The notes beneath the pieces are model-generated. The model ran no database searches, was not told the DNA's origin, and worked only from the letters and a program-made list of their open reading frames with translations. Below are positions 56,840-64,000 of a stretch of DNA of 64,000 nucleotides, one piece after another. Origin of the DNA: Taxillus chinensis (Eukaryota > Streptophyta > Magnoliopsida > Santalales > Loranthaceae); assembly GCA_023512835.1 (NCBI GenBank), contig CM042092.1:51280400-51344399 (forward strand), in the 5' to 3' direction. The stretch's first letter is position 1, and the number at the start of each line of letters is the position of its first letter. Both the position numbers and the translations under genes were made by a program.

Positions 56840-59142
56840 TAAATAAATCTACCATGAAAACACCCTATGAGATGTGGAGAGGACGAAAGCCTTCAATTTT
56901 ACATTTTAGAGCTTTTGGGTGTACGTGCTATATATTGATAAATGGCAAAGAAACCCGGAATAAATTTGAACCAAAATCTGATGATGGGATTTTTGTCGGG
57001 TACTCATTACATAGCAAGGCTTATCGGGTCTTTAATAGAAAACTTTTTAAAGTTGAAGAATCTATCCATGTGACCTTTGATGAAACTAATCTTGATTGGT
57101 CAAAAGTTGCTTCTTCAAGTTCAAATGTAAAGGTCCCGGACAGCAACATCGACTATTCAAAGTTTATGAATGTTCCTGTTACACATTCTGACCAACCACG
57201 TTTCATCAGCGAGGCACAAAGAAATTATATGGATGATACTACGGATGATTCGGACTCAGGACTACCATTAAGCTCCGGACATACTCCCTCAGATACCCAA
57301 AATTCTGGAGCACCTTCAAGCCCGTTCGGACCAGTTAACACTGAAAGAAACAGTGTTGAAGAACCACCTAGTTCTACCATACCTTCTAATACGGAAACAT
57401 CTGGCCCGGAAGAAGCTTTACCAACAGATATACCTGAACCACCTAATTTGGCAGAGCTTCAAATTATTCAAGATCAACCATCAAATGCACAGAATTACAG
57501 ATGGACCCGAAACCATCCCTCAGATCAAGTGATTGGTGATCCTACTGCTGGTGTAAGAACAAGAGCAGCCACCTTCAACATGTGTCTTTACACGTGTTCT
57601 CTATCTCAAATAGAACCAAAGGTGGTAGATGAAGCTCTTCAGGATTCTAATTGGATAGAAGCCATGCAAGAAGAGCTGAATCAATTTAAAAGAAATAATG
57701 TGCGGACTCTAGTACCAAGGCCTAAGTCTCAGCGAGTCATTGGAGTTAAATGGGTGTTCCGGAACAAGCTTGATACGGATGGAATAGTAATCCGGAACAA
57801 AGCCAGACTGGTAGCTAAAGGATATCGTCAAGAAGAAGGAATAGACTACGATGAGACCTTTGCTCCGGCAGCAAGACTTTAGGCAATCCGCATGTTTCTG
57901 GCATATACTTCATATGAAAACTTCATAGTTTATCAAATGGACATCAAGAGCGCATTCCTGAATGGAGATCTTCAAGAGGAGGTGTACGTTGAACAACCTC
58001 CAGGTTTCATTGAACCCAAGGCTGGACATCTGGTTTACAAATTACGGAAAGCCTTGTATGGATTGAAGCAAGCTCCAAGAGCCTGGTACGACACACTTTC
58101 GGAATTCTTACTTGCTCACAACTTTCAAAAAGGGAAGATTGACACCACGCTATTCTTACGGAAAGAGAAAGGACATACTCTGATCGTATAGATATACGTG
58201 GATGATATCATTTTCGGATCAACTAATCCGAAACTTTGTAATGAATTCGCCAAGTTGATGACTGGCAAGTTTCAGATGAGTATGATGGAAGAACTGTCTT
58301 ACTTCCTTAGGATTGAAATCAAACAACTGAAGGAAGGGACCTTCATAAACCAAGCTAAGTATACTCGCGACTTAATCAAGAAGTTTGGTATGGAAGGTTC
58401 ATCTCCCGTCAAAACTCCAATGCCAGTCAATGCCAAGTTAGACCCAGATGTTGATGGCAAATCAGTGAATATGACTGAGTACAGAGGGATGATTGGATCC
58501 TTGCTGTATCTTACAGCAAGTCGCCCGGACATAATGTTTGCAACTTGCATCTGCGCAAGATATCAGGCAAATCCCAAAGAGTCTCATATGCTTCATGTAA
58601 AATGGATATTAAGGTATCTCAAAGGGACAATTAATCTGGGACTCTGGTACCCAAAAGAGTCCAACTTCGCTTTATCCAGATATTCTGATGCTGATTTTGC
58701 TGGGTGTCGCATAGAAAGGAAAAGCACCAGTGGTACATGCCAATTCCTTGGAAACGGATTGATCTCTTGGTTTAGTAAGAAGCAGAATTCCGTATCAACA
58801 TCTACCGCTGAAGCGGAATATATAGCTGCTGGGAGTTGCTGCGCTCAGCTTCTCTGGATGCAAAGTCAACTTACTGACTACGGCTTCAACATGACATCTG
58901 TTCCACTTTACTGTGACAATACCAGTGCTATTGCTATCAGCAATAATCCCGTCATACATCCAAAGACAAAACATATTGAGGTCAGGCATCATTTCATTCG
59001 TGATCATGTTCTTGAAAAGCACATATCCCTGGAACATGTTGCTACTGAAGATCAACTGGTGGATATACTTACAAAGCCCCTACCTGATGTAAGATTTTCT
59101 GAATTTCTTCTCAAATTGGGTATGCTTGACTTTTCTGCATAG
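56419..59142 (+). pseudogene. Sirevirus-like pol part 2: integrase, RT, RNase H (two in-frame TAGs)
   Basis: One frame from integrase to the end of RNase H. Integrase: [31 protein letters not shown], then the [21 protein letters not shown] and [13 protein letters not shown] blocks. A variable Ser/Pro-rich linker follows. [47 protein letters not shown], then TAG at 57880-57882, MDIKSAFLNGDLQEEVYVEQPPGF, ALYGLKQAPRAWYD, then TAG at 58189-58191 and the active site IYVDDIIFGS. RNase H: YSDADFAGCRIERKSTSG, STAEAEYIAAGSCCAQLLWM, YCDNTSAIAISNNPV and HHFIRDHV. Apart from the two stops it is complete and well preserved. Confidence 0.9.
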
Positions 59143-60798
59143 CTTCTCACCTGTTATCCATCAGTAGTTACTTTCAGAACATGCATTGTTGTACTTCATG
59201 GTTAGTGATAGACACTGAACTTCATGTTTATGCTCTGATATTACTCACTAAGTTCATTTGGGAGGATGTTTGCGTTTCCCGACTGAAGTCATTTAAGCAA
59301 ACATGATTAAAGTTTATATGATTAACCTCATTCTGGTTTCATAATCTTAATTTCCACTGATCACCACATGACAAATGTCTGCTCATTTAGATTACTCTAT
59401 TAACATGTATAGTTGAAGAAATGAAATGGGTTAGCTCGGAATGCCTAGTGGATGAATACACAATCGCAGTCTGATCACCTTCTGAAGTACAGTTTCCTAA
59501 AAAGATAGACCATGCTGAATTTCTTTAAGCCGGAAAGGTCTACCGAGAGGATTGCACAATCTACGGGGGAGAAAATGCTTTCAAGTAATACCCCCCATAT
59601 ATGTCTCATGACCTCTTTCCTGACTGTCTATTTGAAGGGGAGCCCTTCATTGAGAGGATCGAATGATCTACGGGGAAGCCTAAGCTTCATCTATTACCTC
59701 AGTAATAACCCCCTAATATGTCTCAGATACTCCCTCCTCTGAACCTTTACTTCCGGATCTGACTGGACATGCGTTGTTGAAACAGAATTGCGGCATGCTT
59801 GGATATATTTTTTTTCTTCAACCATGCATTTTAATTGGATAATCAACTGCTTGCTTTTGACATGTGTCCACTTCTTCATTTTTCACTCATGAATCCTAGT
59901 TTGGTCAAATCATATGATTTTTAATTAATCTTAGCTACGTCGTTCAGCAGGACGGTTTCGCTATGTTGACCTATATGAACTTGTGTATTTATTATCTGAC
60001 ATATGCCCTGATTCAGTCACATTGATCATTCTCTAGTCTATATATGTCTATTACATTCTTTGTAATGCACAAGTTCTGCTACTCATTAGTTTGGATTATA
60101 TAGCTCTTCACTGACTAATTTCTCCTATCCGTACTAATCCTTGCCTGTTAAGCTTTTGTACTTTTAGCTTATTTTTGTGAAGCTACAGGTTCAGATTTTC
60201 TTTGCACCCTTATCTATAAATCCAGTCCATAGTCTTGGATTTGAAGTGTAGTGGTACTTCTCTTCTCTTCGACTTATTGACAGCAAAGGAATCTACTTTT
60301 CTCTCACCGCACTCTGTTACTACGGACACAATCTACTTTTCATCCGGATACTCGTTACTCGACTATCGCTGATTCCAGATGATTGTCGGTTCATTCCTCC
60401 GGACTCCTGACACTATCAAATTGCGATAATCCATGTCTTATTTTATATCGCGTGCTTTTGAGGAGGAATAATGATGATTCATTAAATGCATGTCTCGGGA
60501 TGTACACACTTCCCCTGGAAGGCAAACAGCTGTTATCCTTACTTGGTCATGCCGTCTCCATGTCATCTTTTAATTCGGAGGCACACCAATATCAAGACTA
60601 ATGACATCAGCCTGTCAAGCGGTCTACTGTTTCACTCACCAAATTCTTAGACCCGCTGACATTCACGGACTCGATCTTATATATTCTGGTCCTTCCTGCG
60701 CAACACGAGTGTTACCCTTTTCAAATCCCTAAAACTCTCGTTGCTCCTTCAATCCCTAAGACCTCGCCTTCCCTCTCGCCCTTCAACTTTCATCTGCA
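59143..60798 (+). other. Post-pol non-coding region of the Sirevirus-like element
   Basis: About 1.65 kb without a supported protein. It holds an imperfect direct repeat (about 59534-59610 and 59650-59725), each unit reading GAGAGGAT..TCTACGGGG followed by TAATACCCCC or TAATAACCCCC and ATATGTCTCA; the G-rich words resemble extra polypurine tracts, which Sireviruses are known to multiply. A TATA-like CTATAAATCC lies at about 60214-60223. The last 500 bases become richer in C and T and may be a 5' untranslated region for the downstream ORF. Confidence 0.6.
60215..60221 (+). promoter_or_regulatory. Possible internal TATA box upstream of the extra ORF
   Basis: TATAAAT in a CTATAAATCC context about 580 bases before the ATG at 60799, followed by C/T-rich sequence. 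It could be an internal promoter or a chance word. Confidence 0.3.
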
Positions 60799-62937
60799 AT
60801 GGCACCCAGAACCTCTCTTTTCGGCGTCAATCCCGGCCATCTGGTCGATTGGAGCGCTGTCTCCGACCCTCCGGACTGGTTTTCCCATATTCGCCCTCTT
60901 CTAGAAGCCTCTCACATACTTGATTTGATCTCCAATCCTGTCGATCTTCTTATAGATGACATTCTCGAGTATTACCTACGGATCCACTGTACCACCGACT
61001 CCATCATCTCCTATGTTTGCGGTGAATCCATCCTCATTACCCCCGACGTTCTTCGTGCTGCTCTCAGTCTACCCCCCGGTGAATCACAACGCCCCGATGC
61101 CAATCCCATGGCGGCTTCTATGGGTTGCATCTATAAAGGCAAGGAATACAAGGTGAAGTCCTTCCAAGGTCGCTATCGCTGTATGGCGATCATACTGAGT
61201 CGATGTTTACTGGCTCGCACTTCCGCTCTGGACTCCATTCCGTACGATCTTCTTCTGGCCGTGTACGGCATTTTCGAAGGTCTTCTGATGGACTGGGGGA
61301 CGTTTTTGTTCCGACTGCTGCAGACTGGACCCAAGAATTATCCCTTCGGGCGCATCCTAAGCATTGTGTTCCGACATCTTCATCCGGACCATTTCGCCCG
61401 CTCTGACGTTGTTCCCTTTCCTCCGGCTTATTATCTTCGCTATATTACGCCTAATGGGAATATGACAGCCCACCATCCCTCTGGCGCTCTCCACCTTCTC
61501 CCTGCCACGGAACAACAAGGCAGTTCTGTTGGTGACCCCTCCGACAGCCATGGCCCTACTGTCAGCTCAGCTCACCGATCCTCCTGGATTCGGTCCGTTG
61601 CTGCACCCTCCATCTCTCGGGCCTCCCAGCATAGCGTCCGTGCCGATCCCTCCGAGGTTGCGGGGCCATCTCAGCGCAGTGTCCCTAAAGCTGTTTCCTC
61701 AGCCCCTTCTGCTGCAGATGTCCCCACTCCCTCCACTTCCGCTGTTGTTGCCGCAGTTGATACCGCCGTTGCTGCCGTAATTGCTGATGTCCCGGACTCT
61801 ATTCCGGAAGCTCCTTTGCGTCCCCTACCTCAACCCCGAGATTACCTTGACCATCTCTCCTCCAACACCTTAACGGACCTTTGGCTCCGTTTCAGCCTTG
61901 CCCACACCGCCTCCATTCCTGACACCGATCTCCGGGTGTTTTACACTCGTCATACTCAATCCCCGGAGACCATGATCATCTGGAATTTGGACCAAGGCTT
62001 TCTTGCGCTGGCCTCCATTCCAGATGTGCCGTTCCCTAACCCCTCCAGCCCGGTCCATGCGGCACAGAGTCCTTCCCCTGCTAAGGCTGGACCTTCTTCT
62101 CCTGGTGTTGACCTATCTGGTCAAAGCGGGTTCGCTGCTCCGGATGCCTCTGCTGCTTCAGATGCCCCTTCTGCTGCTGCTGCTGATACTCCTGCGGACT
62201 TCTCTGCCTAGCGCACTCCAGCTCCTGTTCATGCGGGGGAGTCCTCCAAAGCTCTAGAGTTGGCCCTTGAGCGTGCTTCTTTTGGCACGGTCCACTCCGA
62301 CGCTGTGCTCTCCGCCCAGCTGGACCGCCACGCCCAAGCTCAAAGCGCCCAAATATCCGCCATCGCCGCCAAGGTTGATGCTCTTGGCGCCCAACTCCTC
62401 TCCGCCCTCACCGACTCCTCCACCTCCATGGAACAGAAGATGGACCTAGTCGCCTCGTCCGTCCACTCCTTGTCTACCTCCTTCGCGGACCTGGCGCACA
62501 CGATGGCTCGCCCTCCCGTTACTCCCCGACAATCTGCCAAACCGAGGGAGAGAGTGTCATCTGATCCTTCTGCTCCTGCATCACATTCATCCACTCGTGC
62601 TGAGAAGCGGCCTGCCTCTTCATTGCTTCAGGGAGTTCAAATTCCCAAACGTAGCCGCTTCTCTCAGCCAAGCTCCTTGACTGCAGCTCTTCCTCCATCC
62701 TCTCCATCCGCAGCTGACACCTTCCTCCCATCATACGCGGCGCGTGACCCTCTTGATGCGGACGGAAGCGTGCGTAAGGCAATGATGTCCCCTATGCTGC
62801 GTCTTCTGCCGAGAGAAGATGTCTCTCTGACCTGTACCCCTTCTCCCCGGACGACATTCGGACCCTTTGTTCGAAGAAAGGCCTCTTTACAACAGACGAC
62901 ATTGACAACTTCTCTAGGGCTGCTAAAATGGAGATGA
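60799..62937 (+). CDS. Extra ORF of Sirevirus-like element, N-terminal and central part (one in-frame TAG)
   Basis: The start is the ATG at 60799 (MAPRTSLFGVNPG). Residues about 25-215 form a globular region (PDWFSHIRPLLEASHI, ESILITPDVLRAALSLPPG, GRYRCMAIILSRCLLARTSA, YDLLLAVYGIFEGLLMDWG) that reminds me of the plant transposon-associated domain often called Transposase_32; this is a weak call. Residues 220-470 are rich in Pro, Ala and Ser. A TAG at 62209-62211 is followed in the same frame by heptad-like sequence (SAQLDRHAQAQSAQISAIAA, then MEQKMDLVASSVHSL), a predicted coiled coil, and a basic Ser/Pro segment. The frame leaves the protein between about 62700 and 62850, and the C48 domain continues in another frame. 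It is GC-rich, unlike pol. No transmembrane segment or signal peptide is seen, so it is not an obvious env. Confidence 0.7.
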
Positions 62938-63509
62938 GGCTGTTTCCATCTCTGTACAAGGACGGCCACTTGTTTGAAGTTCTGCCGTGCTGGAATGAGG
63001 GCTATCTTCCCAGTATAGATGTCATTCAGTCCTTTATCGACGGAACTGCTGAGGATAGCAAGCCATGGAGAACTGTCTCAACTATCCTCATTCCGTACCG
63101 GATCATGTCGCCACATTTCATGATGGCTATCTTCATGATTCAATCCAAACAGATGATTTTGATTGATTCTCATCAGATTGTAGAGCAGTATGTAAGAAAG
63201 AATCAATGGGAACCACTGTATCTCAGGTTGACTGAAGCTGTGAAGAAAGCCGGATTATATGAAAAGTTGGGCATCACTCCTTTGAGACCAACTGAGAAGC
63301 TGAAGGTGACATTACGGCGCAAGAAGCAAGTGCCACAACAGCCAGATGGAGATAGCTGCGGGGCCTTTGTCTGTTACTTCATTAAGTCATTCTTAAGTGT
63401 GGACAAATCTTGGAGCCAACACACCACTTATTCGATGAAGCAGACAATGGAGCTTAGAGAGAAAGCAACAACAATGATCTTCAAGTATAGTAAGCCTTAT
63501 GTACATTAA
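62790..63509 (+). CDS. Ulp1/C48-type cysteine protease domain at the 3' end of the element
   Basis: The frame is open from about 62790 (NDVPYAASSAERRCLSDLYP) through the Met at 62928 to the TAA at 63507-63509. Counting from that Met, the C48 catalytic set is His63 (SPHFMMAIFMI), Asp80 (MILIDSHQ), Gln138 and Cys144 (VPQQPDGDSCGAFVCYF). The residue after His is Phe instead of the common Trp. Ulp1-family enzymes cut SUMO or related modifiers from proteins; here the substrate is unknown. The domain lies 140 bases before the 3' LTR, with no stop inside it, while gag and pol have several. It could be a captured host or DNA-transposon gene; MULE and CACTA elements are known to carry such domains. 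Identification of the domain is firm; its role is inference. Confidence 0.8.
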   Translation, partial: PYAASSAERRCLSDLYPFSPDDIRTLCSKKGLFTTDDIDNFSRAAKMEMRLFPSLYKDGHLFEVLPCWNEGYLPSIDVIQSFIDGTAEDSKPWRTVSTILIPYRIMSPHFMMAIFMIQSKQMILIDSHQIVEQYVRKNQWEPLYLRLTEAVKKAGLYEKLGITPLRPTEKLKVTLRRKKQVPQQPDGDSCGAFVCYFIKSFLSVDKSWSQHTTYSMKQTMELREKATTMIFKYSKPYVH

Positions 63510-63638
63510 TGAAAATCTTGTATAAAGGCTGAATTGTATTCTGTTGCTGATAAATGAAAATGGTTGTGATGTGAATTCTGTATGTTATCTTTTTGCGCTG
63601 CTTATCAGATCAGATTACAAAGGGTTTGGGCATATCCA
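63510..63638 (+). other. Spacer between extra ORF and polypurine tract
   Basis: Short non-coding spacer, nothing recognised. Confidence 0.5.
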
Positions 63639-63652
63639 TAATTGGGGGAGAT
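63639..63652 (+). promoter_or_regulatory. Polypurine tract of the Sirevirus-like element
   Basis: TAATTGGGGGAGAT directly before TGTTGGATC of the 3' LTR. Confidence 0.82.
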
Positions 63653-64000
63653 TGTTGGATCAAGCCCAGAATTTGGATCATGCTGATAAAGCCCTATGTA
63701 ATTTGATCTAAGATCTTTTGTGTTTCTTTGATCATTGCAGAAGATATGTTATTAATCCGAAGATACACTCGTGAGAGCAAAGCTAAGGACATGATACATA
63801 ATCCTGATCTGGACAACAGTGAGTGTCGTCAAACACTTGGTAAATAACCAAGTCACCAATACATACGAAATAAGGAACATTCGTGCGGACTAAGAACTTA
63901 AAAGCTACGGATTACGGAATCTGCTCTTAATATCTCAAACGGACTAAGTAAAACTGATGTGGAGTAAGAATCTTGGTCTACAAGGTCACACGAAGTAAAA
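63653..64000 (+). repeat. Sirevirus-like 3' LTR (first 348 bp; continues past window)
   Basis: TGTTGGATCAAGCCC onward matches 49645-49992 with roughly a dozen differences, for example GATCTGAGATC in the 5' copy against GATCTAAGATC here. It ends at the window edge before the motif array. Confidence 0.92.

Larger units (their letters stand above)
49645..64000 (+). mobile_element. Sirevirus-like Ty1/copia retrotransposon with an extra Ulp1-type ORF (continues past window)
   Basis: The 5' LTR is 49645-51059 and the start of the matching 3' LTR is at 63653. Between them lie a primer site, a long gag with two zinc knuckles, pol in copia order (protease, integrase, RT, RNase H), a 1.65 kb non-coding stretch, an extra ORF (60799-63509) and a polypurine tract. 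Large gag, long post-pol region and an additional 3' ORF are Sirevirus traits. It is inserted in the 3' LTR of element B after TCTTT; the right duplication lies outside the window. It is broken by in-frame stops, a frameshift and an inserted LTR. Confidence 0.9.

Noticed and set aside
60799..63509. Reading the extra ORF as an env-like glycoprotein gene
   Set aside because: No signal peptide or transmembrane helix is evident, and the C-terminus is a C48 protease domain.

Overview
The window is angiosperm (most likely eudicot) nuclear DNA, built almost wholly of LTR retrotransposons nested inside one another. No intact host gene, tRNA, rRNA or CRISPR array is seen. The plant assignment rests on the element families: Tat/Ogre-type Ty3 with two RNase H domains and an extra ORF1, Athila, Tekay/Del-type chromovirus, and Sirevirus-like Ty1/copia. 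The species cannot be named from the sequence.

Layout. 1-4577: decayed Athila gag-protease-RT remnant on the minus strand, with AT-rich spacer. 4578-5637: minus-strand LTR of a copia family called X here. 5638-9430: old debris, including a Tat-like LTR end at 8031 and a FAR1/FHY3-like pseudogene at 8906-9430. 9431-10787 and 29174-29362: plus-strand LTR of copia X, followed by its broken gag (29441-29941). It is split by an 18.4 kb Tat/Ogre-like element (10788-29173, minus strand, target-site duplication CATAC). This element carries ORF1, gag, protease, G-patch, RT, dual RNase H and integrase. 29942-39085: a shattered minus-strand Tekay-type element A, interrupted by a solo LTR. It also holds a near-identical 2.07 kb duplication and a G/T-only tract (36131-36600) that looks like an assembly fault. 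39086-49644: Tekay-type element B on the plus strand, with a solo LTR in its RT (43424-45370, duplication AAGTA). 49645 to beyond 64000: a Sirevirus-like copia element inserted in the 3' LTR of B. Its integrase is split by another Tekay LTR that lies between two 485 bp direct copies of integrase sequence.

The most interesting unit is the Sirevirus-like element. Between pol and its 3' LTR it carries a long GC-rich extra ORF (60799-63509). This has an N-terminal region resembling plant transposon-associated proteins, a Pro/Ala/Ser-rich linker, a predicted coiled coil and a C-terminal Ulp1/C48 cysteine-protease domain with all four catalytic residues present. It occupies the place where Sireviruses usually carry an env-like ORF. 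I have not been able to check whether this arrangement has been described.

Two cross-cutting signals matter for reading every gene here. Stops inside the Tekay pols fall repeatedly at CAG glutamine codons turned to TAG, which fits deamination, or miscalling, of CHG-methylated cytosine. The duplicated block in element A differs from its copy mainly at CTG/CAG sites. Some breaks listed here may therefore be sequencing errors and not true mutations.
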